A stretch of DNA of 64,000 nt from Neocallimastix lanati (nom. inval.) (taxonomy: Eukaryota; Neocallimastigomycota; Neocallimastigomycetes; Neocallimastigales; Neocallimastigaceae), in contig JACVTC010000018.1 in assembly GCA_016946835.1 (NCBI GenBank), forward strand, positions 963,501 through 1,027,500, given 5' to 3'. Positions 37,606-47,022 of this stretch are shown piece after piece; the stretch's first letter is position 1; each line of letters begins with the position of its first letter. The notes beneath the pieces are model-generated. The model was not told where the DNA came from. It did not search any database and worked only from the letters and a program-made list of their open reading frames with translations. A program made the position numbers and the translations under genes.

Positions 37606-38682
37606 ATGATTATTAAAAATTTATTATTAGAAGTAATTACTTTTTTTAATATATTACTCCTTGTAAAGTCTAATATCGAATATAAAATTAATGAGAATAT
37701 TACTGAAAATAATGATATTAAAAATTCATATAACTTTAATCAGGACTTTTCTGAATTTAATAATAGTTTAAAAAGTATATTAGAAAGAGATATAATTTTA
37801 GAAAATGAATTAATGAAAAAACATACAACTTTCAGAATAGGAGGTCCAGCAAAATATTTTGTTAAACCTAAAACCGTTAATCAAATTATTGAAATTATAA
37901 AATTATGTAATAAATATAAAGTTAGCTACTTTATACTGGGTAACGGAAGTAATTTATTAGTTAGTGATAGCGGATATAACGGTGTAGTTATTCAAATAAA
38001 TGAAAGCAATTTTTCAAATTTAAAAGTTCGTAAAAAAACAAAAGAAAATTATATTCTTAAGGTTGGAGGAGGTATGTCCATGAGGACTTTATCAATAGAA
38101 GCTGGCTTATTATCGTTAAAAGGATTAGAAGATATAATAGATATACCTGGTACTGTAGGAGGTGGAATTGTCATGAATGCAACATTCAGAGGCAACGGAT
38201 TATCAAATTCATTAGAAAGTGTGAAAGTTATTACTTCCGAGGGAACATTAATGAGATTAACTAAAAAAGAATGTGGATTAACCACTAGAAGTAGTGTATT
38301 AAAAGACAAAAAATATTTAGTCATTGAAGCAACATTCAAATTGGAAAAAGGGAATCAGATGGAAATACAAAAAACCATGACACATAATACAGAACTTAGA
38401 TATCAAAAACAACCCATGTATTATGGAAGTGCCGGAAGCTTTTTTGTATGGAATCATACAAAACATGGAAGTATGTATGAAAAATACAAAAAAAATAATC
38501 TGGTAAGTTATAGAGTTGGTGATGCTATGATTTATACCAATAATATATCATTTATTATTAATCTAAGAAATGCTAGTGCTGCTGATGTTATAAATGTAGT
38601 TCGTCATATAGAAAAGGTGATTAAAGATAATTATAATATTGATATGAGAAGAGAAGTCGTTGTTTTTGGTACATTTAATTGA
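37606..38682 (+). CDS. MurB-like FAD protein with signal peptide
   Basis: This 358-residue protein has a signal peptide (1-22), a variable stretch to 65, then a clear UDP-N-acetylenolpyruvoylglucosamine reductase (MurB, type II-like) domain. FAD-binding PCMH motifs are TFRIGGPA 75-82, ILGNGSNLLV 110-119, GLEDIIDIPGTVGGG 173-187. The C-terminal substrate domain keeps SAGSFF with the proton-donor Ser278 and the late catalytic Glu350 in RREVVVFG. Differences: the usual Tyr before the conserved Arg is Thr (T227-R228), and the KHAGF-like motif reads TNNISF, losing its His. In bacteria MurB makes UDP-MurNAc in the cytosol for peptidoglycan. A secreted fungal copy without the rest of that pathway suggests a new substrate or role. 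Single exon, ATG start; a GT2 relic lies downstream. Confidence 0.9.
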   Translation: MIIKNLLLEVITFFNILLLVKSNIEYKINENITENNDIKNSYNFNQDFSEFNNSLKSILERDIILENELMKKHTTFRIGGPAKYFVKPKTVNQIIEIIKLCNKYKVSYFILGNGSNLLVSDSGYNGVVIQINESNFSNLKVRKKTKENYILKVGGGMSMRTLSIEAGLLSLKGLEDIIDIPGTVGGGIVMNATFRGNGLSNSLESVKVITSEGTLMRLTKKECGLTTRSSVLKDKKYLVIEATFKLEKGNQMEIQKTMTHNTELRYQKQPMYYGSAGSFFVWNHTKHGSMYEKYKKNNLVSYRVGDAMIYTNNISFIINLRNASAADVINVVRHIEKVIKDNYNIDMRREVVVFGTFN

Positions 38683-39239
38683 ATAAATTGTTTTAAATAA
38701 AAAAACTTACATAATAATATTAATAAATATAATATTATTGTAATAATTATTATAAATTTTTTTTTTGCAAAAATAATATATCATAAAAAAAAAATAAAAT
38801 AAATATTACCACTAAAATAATAAAATATTATATAGTTAAAAAAAATAAAAATTCATAACTATTATAACTTTTGTTAATTGTGAATTAATTACTATATTAG
38901 ATAAATAGTTATTACTTTTAAGAGAAAAAATTAATATGTCATAATTATATTTTTATTATTTATAAATATGTTTAAATATTTTGTATTTTTAAACATATTT
39001 AAAATATATATTATTTTAGGGGTTAGGTCTTACAATTTTAAAAAAAATATAAATAATAAAAAACTACTACAAAAAATAGAATTAATTTTTAAATTATTTA
39101 AAAATTTTATAAATATTTGTATTAAATTTTTAATTATTAGTATATAAATTTATTTTTAATTTGAAAAAAAAAGAACAAAATATATAGAATATTTTTATTT
39201 ATTTTTATATTTAGAAATATTAGTAAAGAATATTTATGT
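38683..39239. other. Gene-free AT-rich spacer
   Basis: Spacer between the MurB-like gene and the GT2 relic; no feature seen. Confidence 0.65.
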
Positions 39240-39860
39240 CTTATCATTATTTATTGTTGTACCAGTTTATACTACATCGTACATGAATAGGTTGGATAGG
39301 TATAAATTCAATATTGAATCAAACATTTAAAGATTTTGAATTAATATGTATTGATGATGGATCAATTGAAAATTCCATGGAAATATTAGAAAAATTTAAA
39401 GTAACTTATAACAGAATAAAAGTTATTCATTTTGAACAAAATAAAGGTGCCGATGCTGCAAGAAATACAAGAATTGAAAATACGAAAGGAGAATTTATTG
39501 GATTTGTTGATAATGATGACTATATTGATAAACGATTTTATGAAAATCTTCTTCAAAAATGATTATGGTATTTTAATAGGCCAACTTAGAAGTAACATTT
39601 CTAAAAATTATTATAAAAGTAAATTTGAAAATTACTCATCAATTTATGATTCAATTTGGAGAAAAGAGTTCTTAAAGGAAAGCAAAATCCGATATGATGA
39701 AAAGTTAAAAATTGGAAATAATATTTGTTTTTAATGTATTAGCATATAAATATAATCTAATAATTTTTAAACTTACTTAATGTAGGAATATATAGTATAT
39801 TCCAGAAGAATAGGCTCCTTCAAAATTTTTCAATAAAAGAATTAAAAAAAAATAAAAAAA
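39240..39860 (+). pseudogene. Broken GT2 glycosyltransferase, copy 3
   Basis: Pieces of a GT2 protein in successive frames match the gene at 6829-7590 more closely than the one at 27085-27864: FIVVPVY, NQTFKDFELICIDDGS, FEQNKGADAARN, FVDNDDYIDKRFYENLLQ, SIYDSIWRKEFL and a late YKYN region. At least three frame disruptions and no signal-peptide coding region make it a pseudogene. High residual identity means loss was fairly recent. Confidence 0.9.
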
Positions 39861-40204
39861 ATTCATATAAAAATTTTATGAATAAAAGCAATTAAAAAAA
39901 AATAAATATTTTTAAATAATTTTATTTAATTTTTAAATTGTTTTATTTAAGAAAAAAATTAAAAATTAAATTTGTTATTATTTATTTTATTATTAATGTT
40001 ATTTATATTATTTTTTTATTAAATTTTATATTTTACAATTTCAAAAAAATATTCCATTATTAAAATATATTTTTAATTGCTTAATATTTTTCAAAAATAT
40101 AAAAAAAAAATATTAATTTTTTATTCAAAAACACTATTATTTATTTTTAAATTTTATAAGTTTAATAAAATTGTAAATAAATTTTATTAAAATCCTTTGT
40201 ATTT
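39861..40204. other. Gene-free AT-rich spacer
   Basis: A/T spacer after the GT2 pseudogene; nothing supported. Confidence 0.6.
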
Positions 40205-40345
40205 TATTCATTAATATAAGTAAAAATAATGAAAAATAAATTCAAATGTATTGATACATATTATGAAAATTAATGCACAATCTTCATTTTAAGAGCATTA
40301 AAACGTATAATTTTAATATATTTTATCTTTGTAACTCTTTTAAAT
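40205..40345 (+). repeat. Worn LTR of the third family
   Basis: Resembles 30358-30500: shared strings include AAATGTATTGA.ACATAT and AAAAGCATT-like and GTAACTCTTT positions in the same order. An old solo LTR or fragment. Confidence 0.5.
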
Positions 40346-40357
40346 AATATTAAAATT

Positions 40358-40484
40358 ATATTATCTGATTTCCATGAACTTATCTTTTCTGAATCCACAT
40401 CACAAATTGTTACAATAATATCATCTTCAGGACATTTATATCCCATTACAGAGTTTAATGTTAATCCTACATATCCTGCACCTA
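40358..40484 (-). pseudogene. Detached UGDH first-exon fragment
   Basis: On the minus strand this encodes [19 protein letters not shown] and then CDVDSEKI, matching the N-terminal Rossmann part of the UGDH at 21888-24500 (exon 1). The likeness ends close to where exon 1 of the intact gene ends. No further exons are found on the minus strand below it and the expected N-terminal leader is missing. It is a truncated duplicate. Confidence 0.87.
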
Positions 40485-41534
40485 TATAGTAAATATATAA
40501 TAGTTTATTTAAACAATTAAATAGTTTATTTTTGATTATTATTAATTTTATTTATATCTTCATTTACATTATCAGGAAAAATAATAAATACCATATTTTT
40601 GTCAATAAAATTATATATAATTATGATACTTTAAAATCATAATTTTTAAAAAACTTAATTTATAGAGAGTGAGATAATTAAAATCTTTTTACAAATTCTA
40701 ATTTAGTAAATTATCATTATTTTATAAGAAAAATATAATTTTAACAAATTATACTTTATATTTTTTAAATAATTAACAAAAATATTTCTTTCTGTTGATT
40801 TTAAAACTATAATAAATATCATAATTTTTTTTAATTAATAAATAATTTTTTAGTTTTTATTTTGAATAACTGATAAAAAGATTTATTAAAATAAAATATA
40901 ACAAAATAAAACTAAAGATGTATTATACATTAAATATATATAAAGAGTGTTAATATTCCTCTTATAAATTGAAATATAAATAAGCCTATATAATTTTAAA
41001 AATGGAAAAAATTACACCAAACATTTTAAAATCTAAAAATTAATTTTTTACTAATAACAAAGGAAATTTAAATTTAAAATTGAAAAATAAACAAATAAAT
41101 ATGAATTTAAAACAATTTAAATATACAAACTCATTAAAATTCATTAAATATTTTCAAAAAATAAATAGATTATAAAATAAACCATTTTATTAATAGTAAA
41201 ATAAACTATTTTTAAAGTAAACTGTATTATAAATCTTAATGTTAAAAAAAAAAAAAAAAATAAAAAATATTTTTTTATCTTTTAAAATTCAATAAACCTT
41301 ACAAAATTTCTAATAATAATTTTCCTATTAACTATGGTTAATAGGAAAAATTTAAAATAAATGAACCTTTAAAAATAAATAAACCTTTAAATTTTAAAAT
41401 AATTCAACTATTTAATTTTGAAAATAATTAACATATTTAAATAATTTAAGAAATAAACAATAAAACTTTAAAATTAAATGAAACTTGAATTTCAAAAATT
41501 TAATTCTAATACCTAAAATTTATATAAATTAATA
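40485..41534. other. Gene-free spacer upstream of SGNH copy B
   Basis: A/T-rich; holds the perfect hairpin at 41320-41349. No gene seen. Confidence 0.65.
41320..41349. repeat. Perfect 13-base hairpin
   Basis: TTTTCCTATTAAC and its exact reverse complement GTTAATAGGAAAA are separated by TATG. It lies about 265-295 bases upstream of the SGNH copy B start. It could be a structured upstream element or a chance inverted duplication. Confidence 0.75.
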
Positions 41535-41553
41535 AATGGATTCATGAATATTA
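41535..41553 (+). promoter_or_regulatory. Conserved upstream box with ATTCATGAAT palindrome
   Basis: Identical 19-base box to the one upstream of SGNH copy A, 60-78 bases before the start codon. See the entry at 5111-5129. Confidence 0.5.
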
Positions 41554-41612
41554 CTCTATTATATAAATAATTTTCATTTTGAAAATTAGAGCATATACAA
41601 ACAAAAGTGAAA

Positions 41613-42677
41613 ATGAATAGTAAATATTCAATTATTGTAATATTAATTTTTACCATATTATTTGTTAAATTAAACAAAGCTTTTAGCGGAAACTTATCGA
41701 ATAATCAAAGATTATTATTACGTTGTAAGAGAAGATGTGCGAACAAAAATAATAATAGATATTTAAAAAGATTTTGTAAAAAATGTCTTTCTTTAGATAT
41801 GTTAGATAAAAATAAAAATTCTGAAAATAATGAAATTTCTTATAATAATATATTTTCTGAGAACAAAAATTCTTCCCTAATACTTTTATCTAATTCTACA
41901 AAGTTTGACTACAATAAAATTAAAAATTTAATTGTTTTTGGAGATTCACATTCAGCTGTTATTACGAATTATACTGATATGACATATACTGAAAGGAATC
42001 ATTCCTACGGTAAAAATTGGCCTTTATATTTAATCGATTTTAATAACATGAAGTTATGGAATTTTGCTAAAGGAGGTTCTGTAATTGATGAGAAATTAGT
42101 AATAACTCCAAATTATTTTACAATAGATTTGAAAAAGCAATGTAAGTATTTTTACGAAAATATGTCCAAAGGAAAGAAATTTTATGAAGAATGGAACAAA
42201 AATAATTCTTTAATTGCAATTTGGATCGGAAACATCGATATTTACTGTAAGAAAAAAGTCCCTAATGAAATCGATGAAATTACTAATAGTTTATTTAAAT
42301 CGATTAATAAACTATATAACGGTGGAGCAAGAAATATATTATTACTTTCCATATTTAAGAGAAGTTGTGTTCTAAATAGTGACATGAATTTTAATAATTA
42401 TATTTTAAAATTTAATGATAGTATTGTTAAGAAATCCGAACAATTCTTTAAAGAACATCCTAACACTAATTTTATTATTTACGATACCTTTAATAAGCTT
42501 AAAGATATCTATTCTAATTGCTATAAATATAACTTTAAAGATTGTACTAATTATTGGATAAAAAATAAGCAAAACAATTTAGAAGATTATTTATGGTCCG
42601 ATTCTCACCTTTCTGATCATGCAAATAGAATTTTAGCGGAAGATATTAATAATTTATTAAATTCCATAAATAATTAA
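41613..42677 (+). CDS. Secreted SGNH/GDSL hydrolase, copy B
   Basis: This 354-residue paralogue of the gene at 3966-5057 has the same layout: signal peptide, Cys4 segment (C38, C42, C55, C58, ending CKKC-LSLDML), GDSHS nucleophile block, a GNID block III and a C-terminal WSDSHLSDHANRIL with the catalytic His and a near Asp. I place the start at ATG 41613, which aligns with the second Met (MNSKYSII) of copy A; the in-frame codon two positions upstream is GTG. Copy B keeps Asp before the C-terminal His where copy A has Asn, so B is the better candidate for an active esterase. Likely role: removing acyl groups from a secreted or dietary glycan. A GT2 3'-end duplicate lies downstream. Confidence 0.83.
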   Translation: MNSKYSIIVILIFTILFVKLNKAFSGNLSNNQRLLLRCKRRCANKNNNRYLKRFCKKCLSLDMLDKNKNSENNEISYNNIFSENKNSSLILLSNSTKFDYNKIKNLIVFGDSHSAVITNYTDMTYTERNHSYGKNWPLYLIDFNNMKLWNFAKGGSVIDEKLVITPNYFTIDLKKQCKYFYENMSKGKKFYEEWNKNNSLIAIWIGNIDIYCKKKVPNEIDEITNSLFKSINKLYNGGARNILLLSIFKRSCVLNSDMNFNNYILKFNDSIVKKSEQFFKEHPNTNFIIYDTFNKLKDIYSNCYKYNFKDCTNYWIKNKQNNLEDYLWSDSHLSDHANRILAEDINNLLNSINN

Positions 42678-42845
42678 GTAAACCTTAAAAGTTGAAATTA
42701 AATAAAATTTTAAATTAAAATTTTATAATATTTGGAATTTCCAATATTTTAAAAAAAAAAGAAATATAAAATATATCAACCATCGTTAAAAGTACACATT
42801 AAATTTTATACATTTAAATATAATAAAACCTAGAAATTTTAAATA

Positions 42846-43110
42846 TGTTAAGAATATATTAAATATTATAATAATATAAAAAATAATTATTATAATAATG
42901 ACTTTAATACTTTCTCAATCAGAATATTATTGTATTTAAATAAAATATATATATAAAAAAAATATGTAACTTTAATAAACAACATACATACTTTTGTAAT
43001 TATAAAAAATATAAAGATAAATAAAATTAAATATTAAATATTATATATAAAATATATAAAAATTAAAAAATATCTAGTTTTCTTACCATTTTTTTTTAGT
43101 GTTCATCAAA
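42846..43110 (+). repeat. Diverged solo LTR of the first copia family
   Basis: Begins TGTTAAGAATA and follows the 8483-8723 LTR through AATGACTTTAATA, TCAGAATATTATT.TATTTAAATAAAAT and TTTTGTAATTATAAAAA. No internal region accompanies it. Older than the intact element. Confidence 0.8.
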
Positions 43111-43560
43111 TATCATAATTACTTAATCTAACAGAAGAAAGGATAATAATATCATACAAAAAATAATTAATTAACAACTAATTTCGAAGAATTTTACTCA
43201 ATATTACGTTTATAAAATAAAATAATGTCAAAATGCTAATTCGAAATCCCCTACAAAAGATCGTATTTAAATATATTATATCATAAAATTATATGTTAAA
43301 TAATTTATAATATATATTTATTAAGTTAGTGCTCCTTTTAAAGCGCCGGTTAGTTCTAAACTGAAAATAAGCATTTTTCTCAAATTTATAAATAGAAATA
43401 ATAAATAAAACTAAACCTACCTCTTCTTTTTTTTTTTATAATTGTAATAGTAAATGTTAAACGTACAAAATAGATATATGATTTCAAAATTTAATCTTAC
43501 AAAATTAAGATAGAAAAGTTTTAGTCGAGTTAACCTCCAAAATCTATGATTTAAGCGGTT
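43111..43560. other. Spacer with a small less AT-rich island
   Basis: Around 43325-43560 the sequence is less AT-rich (for example CTCCTTTTAAAGCGCCGG). No open frame or tRNA cloverleaf could be made from it, so it is left unassigned. Confidence 0.5.
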
Positions 43561-43945
43561 AATTCTACTATTTTTTAAAAAATAAATATAAAATATCAAT
43601 TATAAAATAATATTATTTATATTCAATATATTATTAAAAATATTTTACTTAAACATGAAGGGTTTATTTAAAAATTACTAATAATTTTATTTTATTTATA
43701 ATAATAGATTTTTCTTAAATAATAAATTATTATTGTTATAATTATATATATTTCATTTATACTAAATAAATAATATAAATTAATATTAAAAATAGAATAA
43801 AATAAAAATAAATAATTAGAGTTTTAATAATTATAATTTTTTCTTATGTAAGTAAATTTAAAAATACAAATAATTTAAAATATTTTTTTCTTTACTTTTA
43901 GTATTTTTTTTATTATTCTTAAAACTTCCATAAGCATAGGAGTAA
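43561..43945 (-). pseudogene. Duplicate of the GT2 3' end and its flank
   Basis: Closely matches 6517-6890: the non-coding 3' flank plus the last codons of the minus-strand GT2 gene (Lys-rich tail). The catalytic part is absent. Together with SGNH copy B nearby, it shows that a GT2-plus-SGNH block exists twice, with the SGNH gene inverted relative to the GT2 flank. Confidence 0.78.
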
Positions 43946-44478
43946 TAGGAGAAGTAGTATTTATGAATTAGTTTAAATAAAAAAATTTATATTAAAATAA
44001 ATTATTATTTTATAGATTTTTACAATAAATATTTATTTAAATACTATTTTATAGTAATAAAAATTTAATAATATATAAATAAAAAATTTTATTTAAATAT
44101 ATATAAATATAAATAGTTTAAAAGAAGAATGGATCTATTTAAAAATAAATAATAAGTAAAATTGATTATTTTAATTGATTTTTTTTTTATATTATTAATT
44201 ATTATTAAAAAAATTATTTTTTTAAAGTATTTTTTAATTACTTTTTTAGTGTTACAATGGAGCTCTTATAATAAATTTATTTAATTGCTTAATAATATCA
44301 AAAAAGGATAAATCTAATTATCTAAAATGTAAAAAAATGTTTTTTTTTTTTTTTTTGGAAAAGTTTAATCTAAAATTATAGATTATGTTATTTAGATAGG
44401 AAAGGTTTAATTGAATAAATAATTCTTTATTGTATTAATGTTATTTCTTTTTAGTAGTTCTTTACTATTTAATTTTGA
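43946..44478. other. Gene-free AT-rich spacer
   Basis: A/T homopolymer-rich DNA with no supported feature. Confidence 0.6.
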
Positions 44479-44852
44479 TTCTGTAGTTTTATTTTAAGGT
44501 TAATTCTAAATAATTTTATTGGGAGAGGTGCATTTCCCCAAGTTGCATTTCGCCAGGTTGCATTCTGTAGTTTTATTTTAAGGTTAATTCTAAATAATTT
44601 TATTGGGAGAGGTGCATTTCCCCAGGTTACATTTCGCCAGGTTGCATTTCGACAAGTGGAGTATTGACATAAATAAATGAATAAATAAATAATTATTAAT
44701 TCAAAAAAACTTTTTTAAAAAATTGTTTTTATTCGATATAAATAATTTTAATTTTATTTATTGATTTATTAATTTATTTAATAATTTTCAAATTTGGCGA
44801 AATGCAACTTGGCGAATTGCAATTTAGAGAAATGCCCCACACCCAATTTTAT
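44479..44852. repeat. 84-base tandem duplication inside an inverted-repeat unit
   Basis: 44479-44562 and 44563-44646 are near-identical 84-base units. Each carries the words GGTGCATTTCCCCA and TTGCATTTCGCCA. The end of the second unit (about 44596-44655) is mirrored at about 44790-44852 on the other strand (GGCGAAATGCAACTTGGCGA, then GAAATGCCCC). The layout, short words repeated near the ends in opposite orientation around an A/T core, looks like a small non-autonomous DNA transposon. No transposase or sure target duplication is visible. Confidence 0.65.
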
Positions 44853-45741
44853 TAAAGATTAGGGTTAGGCTTTCTTAGTCAAAAATTATCATTTTCCTTC
44901 ACTAAAAATTCGAAGAAAGCCTACTCTTCCCTCATAATAATAAAAAATTCCTTCATTGGAAGATACAAAAATTTATATTTCAATATATTATAAAAAAATA
45001 TTAATAACCAAAAAAAAAAAAAAAAAAATTTTACTTTCTATATCATTATCTTTATAAATATATTTTTTATATTATAAAAATATTATTATTCTAATATATT
45101 AAGATTCTCAATATCGTCAGAATAAAAAATAAAAATTAATTAAAAATATAAAAAATAAGATTATATTTATATTATAATAAAAACTATTTTATCACAATAT
45201 TCTTATAATTATTGATATAATAAAATAGTTTAACTAATAAAACAAAACCATAAAAAAGTAATTCTTTATTTTTAATTTTTTTTTTAAAAAATTAAACTAA
45301 ACTGATAATTTTTTATGTTTGCCTATATTACAACAAAGAAATTTTTAATAAACATAAATTTAAAATTTCATACTATAAAAGTTGTTTTGAAACTTTTACT
45401 TATAAAATTTTATTTAAAAAAAAATTATTTTTTATTTAAAATATTAAATTTTTAAATTTCGTTTATTCCAATAAAAGTATACATATAAACATTTTAAAAA
45501 AAAAAACTAAACTAAAATAAAATAAAATAAAATAAAATAAAATATATTTAGTTCTAACAAAAAAAAAATACTTTAAATACTTAATTAAATTTAATTTCTA
45601 TTAAATTATAAATTTTAAATCTATTTCTATAAAAAATATTGAATGTTCAAATTAATAATTAATTAATTATAAATAAATATCTATAAAATATTTCTATTCT
45701 AAAATTAATTCTATAATAATAAAATATTAAATTTTAATTTT
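44853..45741. other. Spacer with an 11-base hairpin
   Basis: TAGGCTTTCTT at 44866-44876 pairs perfectly with AAGAAAGCCTA at 44913-44923 across a 36-base loop. The rest is A/T-rich, including an AAAAT run near 45523. It is the 3' flank of the acyltransferase gene. Confidence 0.6.
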
Positions 45742-47022
45742 TTACACCACATAATTTTTTAGAATAGGTGTAATGGATAAGAGATAACTTACAAGTAAAC
45801 TACTTCCAGATATAACCATCCAAAAAATGGGACATCCTACAGGTGAAGTTAATTTTATACCTAAAAATTCTTCCTGCTTTATGTGGGCGTATCTCGATAA
45901 TAATCCCTTCAGAATCATATGAGAGAGATACATACCGAAAGTTAAAGCCGACAATTTTGAAATGATTCTTATGGCCCGTTCTGAAAAATTAATTCGTCCA
46001 ATTTCATGCTTAAAGAAGATAAAAAGTACTACAGTATAGAATGCCACGGTTAGAGTATAACTATCACGAAAATCCTTAGAATAACGTCCAGTTTTCATTT
46101 CCAGACGATAGGTCATACCAAAAATAAGAAAAATATCTATCAATCCTAAGGCATAGAGTAGCCCTCGAATTTTGAATGATTTAATAGTGACATGCTTAAC
46201 AATATGATAACCGGCAACGAAATACCCTACAAATTCCAAGGTAAAATGATAATGCCAACGACTGGTCCATGTGTTCAGTTCATCTTGAGCTTCCTTCCAT
46301 TGATAAGAACTAAAAATATTTTGAAGTGTTGGAATTAACGATCCCCAAAAGATACAAAGTCCTAAAAAATATCTGGCAAGGGTAACATCATCCGAAAAAA
46401 GACGTAAAAACGGTGAAACGAGATAGCAACCAATAATCATAAAAATAAACCAGAGGTACTCTTCACCAACGACAAATAACTTTAAGAATTCGGATGGTTT
46501 GTTCTTTTTATAGAGAAAGATATTAATTAGCGCATTAAGGGTTGACCAAAAGGCAAATGCTGTGGCCAGTCTCAAAATATTATGTCGAAACAATTTTTTG
46601 AAGGAGAAGGTCCTTGATGGGTCGAGGATGAATGTTCCCGAAAGAAGGACGAACATTGGAACGCCGAAACGAGTCATACAATTATAGAGACAAATGATCA
46701 TTACATTGGAGTCTTTTCGTTTGAGGAGGGTTTTTTCACATCCATACCCCGCACTATGGAGTAAAATAATTCCAAACATAGAGAAGATACGAGCACAGTC
46801 AGCCCAGTACAAACGTTTTCTTTTTTCAGGTTGAAGGGATGGACGACTTTCATTGAGGGTAGTTTCACTTCCAGTCACAACAGAAGTCAGAATATTAGAA
46901 GGTAAATTTGAAATATTTATTTGTGTTTGATCCTCCTGAGGTCTAGATATAGTTTCATTATTGGAAACGAATTCATCATTTATTCTACTTTTTAGAATTG
47001 TAGTATTACTTGTTAAATCCAT
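45742..47022 (-). CDS. Membrane O-acyltransferase (acyltransferase 3 family)
   Basis: This 426-residue integral membrane enzyme belongs to the OafA/WecH-like acyltransferase 3 family, which moves acyl (usually acetyl) groups across the membrane onto sugars. A Ser/Thr/Asn-rich cytosolic N-terminus (1-67) precedes YWADCARIFSMFGIILLHSA with the family's conserved Arg78 and His89. About ten hydrophobic segments follow, including FGVPMFVLLSGTFIL, YLWFIFMIIGCYLVSPFLRL and LTFGMYLSHMILKG. Start is ATG at 47022; no intron. It is less AT-rich than its surroundings. Paired with SGNH hydrolases in the window, it could set the acetylation state of a surface glycan. Close bacterial relatives would support transfer; not testable here. 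Confidence 0.9.
   Translation of the reverse strand: MDLTSNTTILKSRINDEFVSNNETISRPQEDQTQINISNLPSNILTSVVTGSETTLNESRPSLQPEKRKRLYWADCARIFSMFGIILLHSAGYGCEKTLLKRKDSNVMIICLYNCMTRFGVPMFVLLSGTFILDPSRTFSFKKLFRHNILRLATAFAFWSTLNALINIFLYKKNKPSEFLKLFVVGEEYLWFIFMIIGCYLVSPFLRLFSDDVTLARYFLGLCIFWGSLIPTLQNIFSSYQWKEAQDELNTWTSRWHYHFTLEFVGYFVAGYHIVKHVTIKSFKIRGLLYALGLIDIFLIFGMTYRLEMKTGRYSKDFRDSYTLTVAFYTVVLFIFFKHEIGRINFSERAIRIISKLSALTFGMYLSHMILKGLLSRYAHIKQEEFLGIKLTSPVGCPIFWMVISGSSLLVSYLLSITPILKNYVV

Noticed and set aside
43325-43385. Possible tRNA fragment
   Set aside because: No complete acceptor stem or T-arm was found.
44861-44869. Telomere-like AGGGTTAGG
   Set aside because: A single unit only, with no array.
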